A DNA stretch of 28,919 nt from Oppiella nova (GCA_905397405.1 CAJPVJ010000297.1:1-28919); one strand, 5' to 3'. Numbered from the stretch's first letter, positions 10,154 to 20,574 are shown. Numbers and translations: made by a program. Notes: generated by a model from the letters alone, not told the origin.

Positions 10154-10754
10154 TTTATTCCGTTTTATATTTTGTGTTACAGATATTATATAACATACCA
10201 TACATACAGTCATAGCTCACAATACACTTTCGCTATACGATAAATGCATTTGATATATCAATATCAGTACTATCTTTGCTATAATAGTGCATAAAATTGA
10301 ACACAAATATATACTTTGGTGTTAATGTCCTCAAACATACTGTCGATATATCGATGCAAAAACTCAATGGAAATCAATTTACAGCAAACTTCACTCGGAG
10401 AGTGGAAATTGAAAATAAAAATTTCATACACTATTTACACTTTTATTATGTGTGATACTCGATGTGAATCACAAATATTTATTCACATATTTCATCGAAA
10501 ATATTGTTAACTCTAATAAATATTTTTATGTGAGTTATAACTACAATAGAGCTATCATTACAGGAATTGTAGACAAAAATCTTTTTTATAGTCAACTTAT
10601 CATACATTTTCATCGCTTTGACTAGTTTTATCTGTACAGTCAAACTCCTGAATCATTAATAATTCAATAGATTTGAGAGACTATTAGTTGTGAAACAATA
10701 AGTTAGTGTTGAGAGCAATGCAAAGCAAAATCATATTTAATGAATGCAAACATT
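10154..10754. other. AT-rich non-coding stretch
   Basis: Nothing recognised on either strand. Confidence 0.6.
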
Positions 10755-10989
10755 TTACTCGATATTAAAACTATGAGAACTTATTGACTGCCAATTCAAT
10801 ACTGCGATAGCGATTGAGTGACACATATTAGACAGGGCTGACTGTATTGAATAATTATTGTTTGCACTGGGATTGCGTATTATTGTGTATATATTGTGCG
10901 CCAATATGTGCCCACTATTGGCAACGCTGTCCACGTGTCGGAGTGTCGGTGAACGACAGCCGCGAACTACAGATTTAATTAAACGCCGT
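10755..10989 (-). CDS. Weak candidate: long minus-strand open frame after an acceptor-like site
   Basis: Reading the minus strand from a GGCATTCAG acceptor-like site (10990 and above), a frame stays open to TAA at 10755-10757. With upstream codons the open run is 83 codons (to 11006). It starts arginine-rich (RRLIKSVVRGCRSP) and becomes Asn/Ser/Ile-rich, with the first Met late, so it could only be an internal or terminal exon. A 34-codon ATG frame is open on the plus strand over the same patch. No family is recognised and chance is a live explanation. Confidence 0.12.
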
Positions 10990-11013
10990 CTGAATGCCAG
11001 ATATGACTAACTT

Positions 11014-11016
<3 letters not shown>

Positions 11017-11052
<36 letters not shown>
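11017..11052 (+). repeat. (CT)n microsatellite, about 18 units
   Basis: Uninterrupted 36-base tract. Confidence 0.95.
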
Positions 11053-11054
<2 letters not shown>

Positions 11055-11111
11055 ATTGACATATGCATGATATGAGAGCCGCAAACCATGGGTCGGGGCT
11101 TATGATACTTG

Positions 11112-11141
11112 AACACAGCCTAACACAGCCCAACACAGCTA
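11112..11141 (+). repeat. Short tandem repeat, 3 x 10 bases (AACACAGCCT-like)
   Basis: Three adjacent decamers AACACAGCCT, AACACAGCCC and AACACAGCTA. Confidence 0.8.
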
Positions 11142-12044
11142 ACTGAGCCCGAGTGCTGTCTAAGCGCTCAAACCTACTCTCTAACCATCACTCTCTCCAA
11201 CTCCTCATATCTCTCGCACCATCACATCGTCAGCTATTTTGGCATCAATTTTGAGTCAAACACTGCACTACACTCTACTCTACCGTATAAATCAATTTTT
11301 ATTTCGTCAAATCATTTCTATATTTATTCACTGATTTAATCGCATCTTCACAATAATTGCCTTTTTGTCAATAATTCATATTTCAAATGATCTTTTTGTC
11401 TAATTATTTATAATTATTATGAACACAAATATCATTTATAAAGAGATATCGTATTATGAAAACACTCGTTGCATAACTCAAAAACTGTTTTTTCACGTCA
11501 AATGTTATTTTTTATGATTTAAAATCTCATAAAAATTCCCAATTATTGTGTGGGAACACAGATATTAAACTTTTATGAAATTTATTTCTATATTTCAGAT
11601 TTGTCTCAGAGATATATTTCTAAATTATAAGATTTTTGATTTAAATTTATATTTATTTGCAAAGAAATATAAATAAATTTAAAGATATTTATAAGAAATT
11701 CTTTATTTAAAAATACTTTTCTGAGGGTTTGTTTTAAATTATTTTTGTTTGCATAGTGTTTTATAGCAGACATCAATTATAATGAGTTATATTTGTGATG
11801 TGTTTGAATTGTTTGTCTGTTTAACACTCGTAATAACAGCGGAAAACTTATTTTGAATGAAAGGCCAAACTTTAGACAAACAATTGGCTTTAAAGTCATT
11901 GTGAGTACTGTTTTATAAGCGAAGTGTTATTTTTGTTGCTGCGGTGGTGTCGGTAACCGTCCACTCCTTATATCGTTATAATACGGCGCTCAGGCACTGA
12001 CTACAGCCCTAATACCCAAACAGTTCATTAGACACAACCATTAC
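11142..12044. other. Mostly AT-rich non-coding stretch
   Basis: A good plus-strand acceptor-like site (TTTCTATATTTCAG, ending near 11599) is followed by about 25 codons without a stop. These are almost purely AT-rich codons with no coding character. Nothing else is recognised. Confidence 0.5.
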
Positions 12045-12153
12045 TTAAAGCAAAAGGCATTAACCATTTCCGCTCCGGACTTAATCTTGTTCTTCAAATG
12101 TGTTGAGAAGCCTATTGATGGCGACAACAAGTCCAGAGCTGGTCCGGTGTGTA
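12045..12153 (-). CDS. Candidate internal exon, unknown protein
   Basis: Minus-strand 109-base candidate exon between an acceptor ending CACACCTCCAG (above 12153) and a good donor TTTAA/GTAATG (below 12045). It reads HTGPALDLLSPSIGFSTHL, then KNKIKSGAEMVNAFCF. The amino-acid mix is balanced and the patch is less AT-rich than its flanks. The K-x-K-I-x-x-G-A-E run recalls HR1-type Rho-binding helices (KIKEGAENL in PKN), but one short match is not diagnostic. The plus strand is open over the same patch for about 98 codons (to TGA 12276-12278), so strand is uncertain. Confidence 0.22.
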
Positions 12154-12329
12154 CTGGAGGTGTGTTTTGTTATACATTTGTTGAAATTATTTGCCGCAAA
12201 CTTTCGTACTTTCGGTGCGCAAACATTATGTTTAGTCATATTATCATGTGTCTGTGTGTGTCTGCACTTCGCATATGATTTGTATCATATATTGAGCTCA
12301 AGTATTGAGCAATTATTGCCTACCAGTCC

Positions 12330-12542
12330 ATGAACTTACTCTTTAATCTATTGGAACAGTTGGGCTCTTGTGCTGTCAGACAACGGGTTTTGCATCTGTT
12401 TTGCTGGTGTCGTATGAGTAGTCAATGTGTCGTTGCGTTGCCATCAAAGGCCAGTCGCACACAACTCTCACACCATATCAGCCTTCAAAGGATGGCATCG
12501 TTTTCATGTGAGGCAGTGATCCAGAAGCGAGTCAATGAATGA
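12330..12542 (+). CDS. Weak candidate open frame, unknown protein
   Basis: 70-codon ATG-initiated frame in one of the least AT-rich patches of the window. Its second half (from the Met in MSSQCVVALPSKASR) looks more protein-like than the Cys/Leu-rich start. There is no convincing splice site at either end. A shorter minus-strand frame is open over 12375-12470. Listed because the local composition change is real; the coding call is weak. Confidence 0.13.
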   Translation: MNLLFNLLEQLGSCAVRQRVLHLFCWCRMSSQCVVALPSKASRTQLSHHISLQRMASFSCEAVIQKRVNE

Positions 12543-13220
12543 ATGCCCAAATGAATAGTCGAAATAATCCTCATATCTCGATATGACTAATATTTTAGGG
12601 GAAACTCATTGCCAGCGCTCAGCCATCAAACAGAGCTGAGGCTTAACTTTAGAGGTTAGCGTTTTGAGGCTGTATTTACCACCACTTCCATAGTGGCAGA
12701 GTGTCGGCGCTTCCCATTTCCCGATTGTATTTCATATTTATATCAAAACCATAGCCGCTCTCAGCTCTCAACTCTCCCCCCATTGACTCTTATGGACTTA
12801 ATTATTGCGATTACTCGACCCATCCTTTCAATAAAAGCCATTCCCCTCCATATTTCACTTCATATGTATTTACTATACTCTATGCCATTAAAGTGTTGCT
12901 CTTTTCCACTCGAAACACATTTATATATTTAATACCAATTTATTATACATAAGAATATTAACTCACTTTACGATGTGTTTACAAATAATCATCAAATAAA
13001 CAAATAATACAATATTTATTATGGAAATAGTATTAAAATTAACAACTTTCTAGAAAAATAGAAATTCTTTCAACTTACACACAATGTTTATTATTATATT
13101 TTTGTTTCTCAACAACTAAGTCATTTAATTAATACTAAATTATTTATTGTATTTTCTAATATTAATTTAGTTTTCTAATGTTATATTCTAATATTATATT
13201 CGTGCAAATAACTTAATTAA
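12543..13220. other. Non-coding stretch
   Basis: Moderate composition to about 12900, then strongly AT-rich. Nothing recognised. Confidence 0.6.
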
Positions 13221-13780
13221 TTATTTTTTATTTATATATTAATTATTGAAATAAATGAAATATATAATTTTGTATATGAAAAAGAATTTTAGTAATCATT
13301 AAAATAATACAATCTAATAATTATTACATTTCTTGTAATTAAATATTCTTTAATGTCATAAGTTTTTGCTTAAATATCATAAGAATATTTAAAAGATAAA
13401 AAGTGAATACAAATATTGCAATAACACAGAATTTGATTATGATTTTGATGTTATTTTTTATCTACAAATGTATTGTAATTATGGCATAAGTATGATGGCA
13501 TATTTAGCATGGTACATCAGTTAAATTCGTAAAACATTGGGGCAGAGATAGCGTGCAGATGCATAAATTGAATATATTATGAGTGATAAGTGGCTGTAAT
13601 GGCATTATCTGGTGCTATGTCTTTGTCATTGTCTTCAGTGACGATGCATTTTATGAGTTGAAGAAAGTTTCATATTTCATATGAAATACAAGAGCAAAAT
13701 CGTTGTTATGTCATTCCTTTAAACACCAGTTCCACAATTTGCATCTCCAATACGGTTGACATCTCTTTCCATCTCTTTTA
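13221..13780 (+). repeat. Direct tandem duplication, copy 1 (560 bases)
   Basis: Nearly identical to 13781-14341. It begins TTATTTTTTATTTATATATT and ends in the pyrimidine-rich run CCATCTCTTTT. About ten differences are visible between copies, mostly single substitutions and one-base indels in A or T runs. Confidence 0.95.
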
Positions 13781-14341
13781 TTATTTTTTATTTATATATT
13801 AATTATTGAAATAAATGAAATATATAATTTTGTATATGAAAAAGAATTTTAGTAATCATTAAAATAATACAATCTAATAATTATTACATTTCTTGTAATT
13901 AAATATTTATTTATGTCATAAGTTTTTGCTTAAATATCATAAGAATATTTAAAAGATAAAAAAGTGAATAAAAATATTGCAATAACACAGAATTTGATTA
14001 TGATTTTGATGTTATTTTTTTATCTACAAATGTATTGTAATTATGGCATAAGTATGATGGTATATTTAGCATGGTACATCAGTGAAATTCGTAAAACATT
14101 GGGGCAGAGATAGCGTGCAAATGCATAAATTGAATATATTATGAGTGATAAGTGGCTGTAATGGCATTATCTGGTGCTATGTCTTTGTCATTGTCTTCAG
14201 TGACGATGCATTTGATGAGTTGAAGAAAGTTTCATATTTCATATGAAATACAAGAGCAAAATCGTTGTTATGTCATTCCTTTAAACACCAGTTCCACAAT
14301 TTGCATCTCCAATACGGTTGACATCTCTTTCCATCTCTTTT
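13781..14341 (+). repeat. Direct tandem duplication, copy 2 (about 560 bases)
   Basis: Head-to-tail second copy. Similarity ends within the pyrimidine tract of the splice acceptor that precedes 14351, so only this copy leads into the candidate exon. Confidence 0.95.
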
Positions 14342-14350
14342 CACTTTCAG

Positions 14351-14431
14351 CCCATTGTGATGGATAGCTCTGTCGGGATTTGCCTCAATGTCAGCCCCAA
14401 TAGTGAAAAAGACGATCCAATAGAGGGTTAA
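14351..14431 (+). CDS. Candidate 3'-terminal exon behind a textbook acceptor
   Basis: The run before 14351 (CATCTCTTTTCACTTTCAG, with more pyrimidines upstream) is one of the best splice acceptors in the window. Only phase 0 stays open: 26 codons to TAA 14429-14431, reading PIVMDSSVGICLNVSP, then NSEKDDPIEG. The other plus frames stop within 20 bases. The short acidic ending would suit a protein C-terminus. The minus strand is also open here for over 50 codons, ending at a stop inside the duplication, so an opposite-strand exon cannot be excluded. The family is not recognised. Confidence 0.33.
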   Translation, partial: PIVMDSSVGICLNVSPNSEKDDPIEG

Positions 14432-14500
14432 TTAACATATCATTGCATTCAACGCCACTACTGTTTGTCTTTTACATAACTAATGTTATCTTCCAAACAG

Positions 14501-14557
<57 letters not shown>
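14501..14557 (+). repeat. (CT)n microsatellite with one interruption
   Basis: About 57 bases, interrupted by GCC near 14524-14526. This is the longest dinucleotide tract in the window. Confidence 0.95.
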
Positions 14558-14560
<3 letters not shown>

Positions 14561-14652
14561 TCTTATTCTGGATTGTATTGAGAAACTGTTTAGACTTTAC
14601 AATTAGGTTTGGATGTGTTGCTCTACTGTATAAATAAAAATTTTACACTCGC

Positions 14653-14671
14653 TTCTCTCTCTCTCTCTCTC
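14653..14671 (+). repeat. (TC)n microsatellite
   Basis: Short tract, 96 bases beyond the previous longer CT tract. Confidence 0.9.
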
Positions 14672-15347
14672 GTCTTGGATCTCCTACTCTACTATTATTT
14701 GGTTTTGTGTTAGTATTTGACTTTGTTCTGGCACTCAATGCACACTCCAGACTAGTTTACCTTCAGAAATGCAGTGATAATACTGATGATGATAGCGATG
14801 ATGGCAGGGATGCTATGTTGCCATAGGAGTCAATGATGCCTCACTCTCCCTGTCCTCTCTCTCTCCCACTTAGAGTGTATGCTTTGGTCTGATGGCAGAC
14901 ATTATTACAAAGTATGTGATAAACTGCACTAATGTTATGCCAGAGAATTACTATCACCTATTGATCTGTAATAACTTTTGGTAAAAGTAATACTTGTGCG
15001 GCACATATACCACTACCACTACCACTGAATTTAATGTGCATCTATTTGAGGGGAAATACACTTATTATTATTCAGTACAAAAGAATAAAAGTATTTGCAA
15101 TAAAACAAAAGTGCATCCAATGTAATACCAATAATATTGTGTTAGAAATGGTAAAACATTATAACAATGTGTTTATTTAGTTCATCAAAAGCTTTCAATG
15201 AAATTCACTGAACTTTCACTTACAGCACAATTGATTGTCAATGAAATGCAATGAATGGCCAAATGATTGACTCACAAATATCAACACTGAAACTAAAGTA
15301 ACATTATTTAACATTTGGTTAGTGGAGGTCTGAGTCTCGAGTATGAC
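14672..15347. other. Non-coding stretch
   Basis: Ordinary sequence with a short ACCACT triplet-like run near 15008-15027. Nothing else is recognised. Confidence 0.5.
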
Positions 15348-15494
15348 ATGACTTTGCAATCAAAGACCCTCTCATTACTACATGCAATGGATCGGGAGAA
15401 CCATTTTTTCATGGCTAATGGCTATAGGCTTTGGCACTGGAGTTGTCCTACATGTCAGCCTCCCTGTGCCACTTTAATACTATTTATGCAATAA
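15348..15494 (+). CDS. Weak candidate small ORF with a Cys cluster
   Basis: 48-codon ATG frame, open upstream to 15313 without a stop. It contains WHWSCPTCQPPC, a CPxC-type cysteine cluster that could bind metal, though one such cluster proves nothing. There is no clear splice acceptor; a GTAGTC donor-like site overlaps the stop region. The minus strand has a competing frame of about 25 codons. The protein is not recognised. Confidence 0.15.
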   Translation: MTLQSKTLSLLHAMDRENHFFMANGYRLWHWSCPTCQPPCATLILFMQ

Positions 15495-15742
15495 GTAGTC
15501 AGTAGTGACTCAATCAAATAAAACCTGAATATATAATACTGTATTTACTGTATTCAAGCGATATATTCTGCACATATAATGCATACATGAGTCCAGTATC
15601 AGTGCAAAGGGGAGCCAATCATGCGTATTGTTAGCGCACTTTACCGTATTTGAGCCGTAGATTCATACATTCATACTGTATGAAAACTATCATATCGTAT
15701 TTGAGTCTCTATTGTATGTGAATTATTCTTAAACGCCTAAAT

Positions 15743-15796
15743 CTGCCAATTCTGCCAACACTACCAATACTATCAATACTACCAATACTGCAAACA
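15743..15796 (+). repeat. Degenerate minisatellite, 6 x 9 bases (CTACCAATA-like)
   Basis: Six adjacent nonamers: CTGCCAATT, CTGCCAACA, CTACCAATA, CTATCAATA, CTACCAATA, CTGCAAACA. Confidence 0.85.
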
Positions 15797-15856
15797 TAGA
15801 CTTATTTTTGTGTGAAAATTGCGTTTTTAGATGTGAACCCAAACACACTCACCTCA

Positions 15857-15899
15857 TCTCTCTCTCTTTCTTTCTCTCTCTCTCTCTCTCTCTCTCTCC
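15857..15899 (+). repeat. (TC)n microsatellite with TTTCTTT interruption
   Basis: About 43 bases of TC units with a short T-rich interruption near 15868-15873. Confidence 0.9.
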
Positions 15900-15984
15900 T
15901 ATGTTTATAAAAGTGAAGAATTGGAAAAGAATAGGGAATGATCTGCTTATAAGTGAAAAATGCCTTAAAATGCAATGTTTTTGA

Positions 15985-16119
15985 GACTCAAATAATGTGT
16001 TAAAAAGAGCAGTTTCTGAAGACCAGTACAGCATTGAAGGGCCATATCGTGAGTGCGCCGGAAAAACAGCCGATGCCTTATGTGAAGGAGATTTCTGGAG
16101 CTCTCATTGCATTTTCTAG
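15985..16119 (+). CDS. Weak candidate open frame
   Basis: 44 codons open to TAG 16117-16119, reading SEDQYSIEGPYRECAGK and then TADALCEGDFWSSHC in the least AT-rich part. Composition is protein-like, but no acceptor with a pyrimidine tract is visible and the minus strand is open over the same patch for about 50 codons. Family unknown. Confidence 0.12.
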   Translation, partial: DSNNVLKRAVSEDQYSIEGPYRECAGKTADALCEGDFWSSHCIF

Positions 16120-17491
16120 AGTATAGTGAAAATCCTTTGAAAGTTCCCTCAAAAATCCTCGACTAAATCCTGTCAACAACTAAAAACAGCAGTAATAGGC
16201 TCTATAGTATCCAATACTTCAATACTGACAACAACTCTGTGTATCAAACAATCACTGCATAGACGACACAATACTCTCACACAATATGTTTTCACTTAAT
16301 TCTATAGAAAAGCATCACTTTTTTGCTCAAATATTACAATTAGATTTAATCACTTCAATACTACTCACATATTTCTACTTAAAATCAATACATATTTTAA
16401 GCTATTTATTCTTAAATCCTATTTACCCTCAAAATCACAATTTATTAAGCGTTTCACAAAATATTTTATTTAATTTGTCTCTATTTTCCCAAAATTTGTT
16501 TGATTTAAGAACTATAAGACACTAATAAAAAATCGTAAGATTAAGTAGATTAGATTTTATTTTATTTGAGTTTATTTTTTAGAAAGGTAATCCCGTATAC
16601 TTTTAAATCATACAGTTATTGTAATTTTTGATTTTTATCTAGTAGTGGAATAAAAAGAGTTTATTTAAAAATCATAAATAAATTTGCTCTTAATATGTTT
16701 TGATTCTACCAAAATATTCAGTTAATAATTTTTAATGTTTAAATAATTTTAATATTAAAATACATTTGAGAGCATTAAATATTTCAAAATAAATCTGAAG
16801 CTTTAAATCAATGAATATAAAATAACAAAACTATTTTTAGAAGTTTTGAATTTTTTAAAGTAAAGTCCAATATTTTTAAAGGAGTTTCTGATTAATAAAA
16901 TTAATTTAAAACATTAAATATAATTTTATAATTATGTTATTTGTTATAATTGTGTTTTACTCTATATATTTATTTCGTTAATTAACATCCCAACATAAAA
17001 AGATAAAAAATAAGTTTACTACTCCTTAAGGATCTGATATATTATAACATGATAGAAAACCTGTTATTTATGTTATTCGAGACAAATATAACAGTTTGAC
17101 AAAAGTTACAAAATATAGAAATATTTATTGCAAACAATGATTAAACTGTAGGAAAGTGTAAGCCCTGTCGAAACGATAGTTAGAAACTGTTTTGTTGTGA
17201 AAACTTTGAAATGATATAAAGCTTAACTTTCGTAAATAGCATTGCAAATTCTGGTGGATTTTCATACTTCACTATGTAGAAAGTGAAGACTATGCAAAAT
17301 ATAGAAGTGAGCAGAAACTCGTCGTCAAACTCCGGTGGGAACTTCAGTACCTATAGTATTGTGATTTGGATTCTTTGGGTTCTGGCGCTTAACCATTACT
17401 ATAGCTGTGAATGGAATGAAAAAAATAGTTCAGAGAAGAAAGAGATGCTAAAGAATGCATTTCTAAGCTTTTGCTGACTTTGCTCACTGTG
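16120..17491. other. AT-rich non-coding stretch
   Basis: Very AT-rich, especially 16500-17150. Nothing recognised. Confidence 0.65.
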
Positions 17492-17537
17492 TGCTGGATA
17501 TGCTGGATATGCTGCCTATGCTATGCTGCCTATGCTA
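17492..17537 (+). repeat. Nested short tandem repeats (TGCTGGATA x2, TGCTGCCTATGCTA x2)
   Basis: Two 9-base units followed directly by two perfect 14-base units that share the TGCTG start. Confidence 0.85.
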
Positions 17538-18181
17538 TGCTAACTGTGCATCACAATCACAATTGAATAAACCATTTGCAATGGGACTATACTGTACTAA
17601 GTTCACTATTAATATATGCAGTGTTATGTTGTGTATAGTGTATAGTGAGTGCCATTTCTTAGGGTTGAAAATTGACGAGAAAATTTTCTTATTAAATCTC
17701 GAAAATTTTTGACCGTTATCTTATCCCCAACCTAAATAGCTCATGTCAAACCGTAGTAAACCTCCTGATCGTTAACAAACGTGTGATTGTTTGCAATACA
17801 TCTATAGCTAGCAAAAAGAGATGAGGCGTTCCCGAGGCTGGGCTCAGGACCTTGAGGTCACAGATAGCCGTTGTTGTCAATAGAGAGCCTATTCTTTATA
17901 TTTTGTGTGTTTCTTTGATACGTCAACTTTTGGCACAACTATTGCCATCACCTAAGCCTACAGTCATAAGCCATAAGCTCTCTCTCACTCTCTTTTCATT
18001 ATTAGTATTATTATTATTGTATTCAATATATGCATCCAATATATGAATAGCATATGTTATCACCCCTTATCATACCTACTCATCCTCGACACTGAGCCCT
18101 ATATAAGAAGAATTCCACAAAACACACCTCATCTCTCACACTGTCGGTCTGTTCACCGGAGTATCCGGACCATCTGGGGTA
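17538..18181. other. Non-coding stretch
   Basis: Nothing recognised beyond short pyrimidine runs near 17980-17996. Confidence 0.5.
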
Positions 18182-18331
18182 TGACCCCATACACCCCATA
18201 CATCCCATACACCTCACAGACCTCATAGGCTTCACAGGTCTCTCACATACAGTACTGTCAACACTGTTCCCACTATTCTTCACGCTATCAAATGAAATGC
18301 AATTCACAACCAAAGCAGCAGACGTTTCACA
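18182..18331 (+). repeat. Minisatellite plus unique tail, copy A
   Basis: An array of CCCATACAC/T-like 9-base units followed by a tail (18239-18331) that recurs at 18551-18643 and, inverted, at 20628-20745. A 181-codon minus-strand frame crosses this and copy B. It starts at TTG, is dominated by repeat-encoded Cys-Met-Gly units, and is not a credible gene. Confidence 0.9.
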
Positions 18332-18449
18332 CAATAGTGGGGAATAGTATGGATGAGTAGGAGCTGTGACTCGGGATATATTCTTCTTAAGGTGTTTTGT
18401 GTGGAGTAGAGAGTGTGACAGCCAGACAAGTGGCCTCATAGGCCTGGTA

Positions 18450-18668
18450 GACCCCATACACCCCATACATCCCATACATCCCATACACCTCACAGACCTC
18501 ATAGGCCTCGTAGACCCCATACACCTCACAGACCTCATAGGCTTCACAGGTCTCTCACATACAGTACTGTCAACACTGTTCCCACTATTCTTCACGCTAT
18601 CAAATGAAATGCAATTCACAACCAAAGCAGCAGACGTTTCACATTAAATCAATGAAATCAGAGCTATA
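18450..18668 (+). repeat. Minisatellite plus unique tail, copy B
   Basis: Longer version of copy A. The array has an extra 9-base unit and an extra internal module (CCTCACAGACCTCATAGG occurs twice). The tail 18551-18668 is the full-length form (118 bases) of the dispersed repeat, with an inverted copy at 20628-20745. Confidence 0.9.
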
Positions 18669-20073
18669 GTTGGGTACGGGAGGTGCAAATCAGGCCTAGA
18701 CCTGGTGTTTAGGCTGACAATTGGTCCAATGTGTAACAAATACCGGAGTGCTCCATTTGCTAAACTTATATCAATATACAATATATTCTGTATATTCTGT
18801 ATATTAGTATTTTGGTTATGAATAGATTTGCACTAAACTGTGAACACACAGTGAGGGCTCGCAATCATTCACTACTGGTCTCTGAGTTATGATTTGCAAA
18901 AAAGCAAAGCATTTATTCACGACTTAAACTCATATTGTTATTAAACTAACGATTGATGCCATATATGCATACATACAGCTGTCAGCCAACCATTGAAACA
19001 CTCATTGGTTTTGGTCCTCAATGTCCTCAATGTTTACTACATATCCGGCCACACATTCATACATCTCATACATCGCGTCAAATACATCATTACGTGTATT
19101 GATATCTGTTTTGCTAAATGTTTCGCTGACCGCCCAAACCCCTCAACCTGTCCTCCTTCCCGTCCTTCTGTTAAACTAATTGAAAAGAGTTGAACGACTT
19201 TTTCAAATGTCAAACTAGAGGGGAAGTCATGCCTTCATATTTACACATTTACAATTCTGTATAATATTTATTTCATTGATTTTCATTCAACACTACCCTA
19301 TCGTTAATATTCCGGCAATTACTACAGTTTTAGTTTCGGCACAACTCTAACTCAATAAATGCTCAAATTTGAAACATATTTACACTTTTCTCCATAACTT
19401 ATTCCTATTAAACATGATTTCAAGAAAATATTGTCGAGAACTTGGTTCCTATTGAAAGCCATATGCCTTTCATAAATAAATCACTCATAAGGCAAAGAAT
19501 TTAATCATAAATCAATTTAGTGCTGAAAATAGTTTCCGAGTTTTCTTAATATAAAATGAGTGTTTATTTAAAAACTTTAAATTATTACATCAATATTTCA
19601 CCAAAAAACTAGAAACTTAGACAGTATTTTATTATCAATTAATTATATAATAAAACAATTGTTAAGAATTTTTGCGGTTATTTTAACTGTTGATTAAAAA
19701 CTAAAATAATAACAAATATTTGAGTAAATTTAAAATTTAATATTTTAATTAATAAATTTAATTTGTGTTTATTTTGAAATAAATGCATAAAGAGTAAAAA
19801 TTTATTATAGTCATAGGATTAATTTTGTAATATTATGGTATACTGTATACTTAACAAAATAGTGAATATCAAATTTCACAAACCACGATTAAAATGAATA
19901 AATAGTAGAAAAGATTAAATTTAATGTTTAATCCGTTTTGGGAAAGACTTTTCGTATGTAATAAGTGTTGTCTATTATGTAATATTTTATTCTTGGATAA
20001 TGTCTATAATAACAATTGTTTTGGTGATTTGATGAAAGTGTAAGAAAGTTAGCGATAGTTATGAAATGTCGAC
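18669..20073. other. Mostly AT-rich non-coding stretch
   Basis: A plus-strand frame is open at about 18651-18827. Its end is encoded by a TCTGTATAT repeat and it lacks splice support. From 19370 to 20000 the sequence is very AT-rich. No feature is called. Confidence 0.5.
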
Positions 20074-20397
20074 ATGTATTGTATGTATTGTGCAATTCAG
20101 TCAATTAGACTAATCCCTGTTTGCAAGAGAAATGCATCGTTAATGGCGAGTGAGTTGACTGAGTGTTCATTTGTTGTATTTAATGATAATAGTGGAGACA
20201 ATTTATATGAGTGTAGGGGCTATAGTGGTCGTAAAGTAGTGAACAGTATTGGCCACTATTGTAGTACAAGTGAGTCCAATAGACAAACCAATATTTTAGG
20301 TAATAATATTAGTCTTAGCTTTTGTTTGGATGCTCTGTCTCTTTGTAAGCAATTTCCTTTAGTCTCGCAAAACAAATGGCACTCCATTTCCAAGTGA
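20074..20397 (+). CDS. Candidate ORF of 107 codons, unknown protein
   Basis: Longest ATG-initiated frame in the window. The in-frame Met at 20143 (TTAATGG context) is a better start than 20074, whose first codons are a TATTGTATG repeat. From there it reads MASELTECSFVVFNDNSGDN, then LYECRGYSGRKVVNS. Many codons have the RNY form (AGT, AAT, GAT, GGT, ATT), a statistical hint of real coding. There is no signal peptide or membrane segment. A possible donor inside (TTTTAG/GTAATA near 20300) would make it a first exon. No family is recognised. A 107-codon frame is about what chance allows once or twice in a window this size. Confidence 0.27.
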   Translation: MYCMYCAIQSIRLIPVCKRNASLMASELTECSFVVFNDNSGDNLYECRGYSGRKVVNSIGHYCSTSESNRQTNILGNNISLSFCLDALSLCKQFPLVSQNKWHSISK

Positions 20398-20398
20398 T

Positions 20399-20525
20399 TC
20401 ACTCAGACATCACTGTTGTCCAGACTTTAGCCACTTCTGGCATTTGTGCCGCTATTGTCCCTACGATTAATTTTGCCTCATTTCCCGGTCTATACTCTTC
20501 TGTCTCAGCATTGATAGCATTGAGA

Positions 20526-20526
<1 letters not shown>
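20399..20526 (-). CDS. Candidate exon using a (TC)n tract as polypyrimidine tract
   Basis: On the minus strand the 46-base microsatellite reads as a perfect pyrimidine tract ending TCTCTCAG, an ideal acceptor, with the exon starting at 20526. The frame (two leading bases) reads LNAINAETEEYRPGNEAKL, then IVGTIAAQMPEVAKVW, and stops at TGA 20399-20401. A donor-like GTGATG just before the stop (20411-20413 on plus) is an alternative end. Composition is strikingly protein-like (Glu, Ala, Lys, Ile, Val). The plus strand is also open (ATG at 20376, reading MALHFQVIHSDITVVQ), so strand is not certain. Family unknown. Confidence 0.25.

Positions 20527-20528
<2 letters not shown>

Positions 20529-20574
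<46 letters not shown>
20529..20574 (+). repeat. (GA)n microsatellite with one interruption
   Basis: About 46 bases, with a single AAA interruption near 20562-20564. On the minus strand it forms the acceptor tract described for the preceding exon candidate. Confidence 0.95.

Noticed and set aside
18080-18625. 181-codon minus-strand open frame, the longest in the window
   Set aside because: It begins with TTG, is built from the CCCATACAC minisatellite and a duplicated tail, and encodes low-complexity Cys-Met-Gly repeats.
18651-18827. Plus-strand frame whose GPMCNKYRSAPF and IYN words faintly recall the start of ELO fatty-acid elongases
   Set aside because: The spacing needs indels, there is no splice support, and the hydrophobic end is encoded by a TCTGTATAT repeat.
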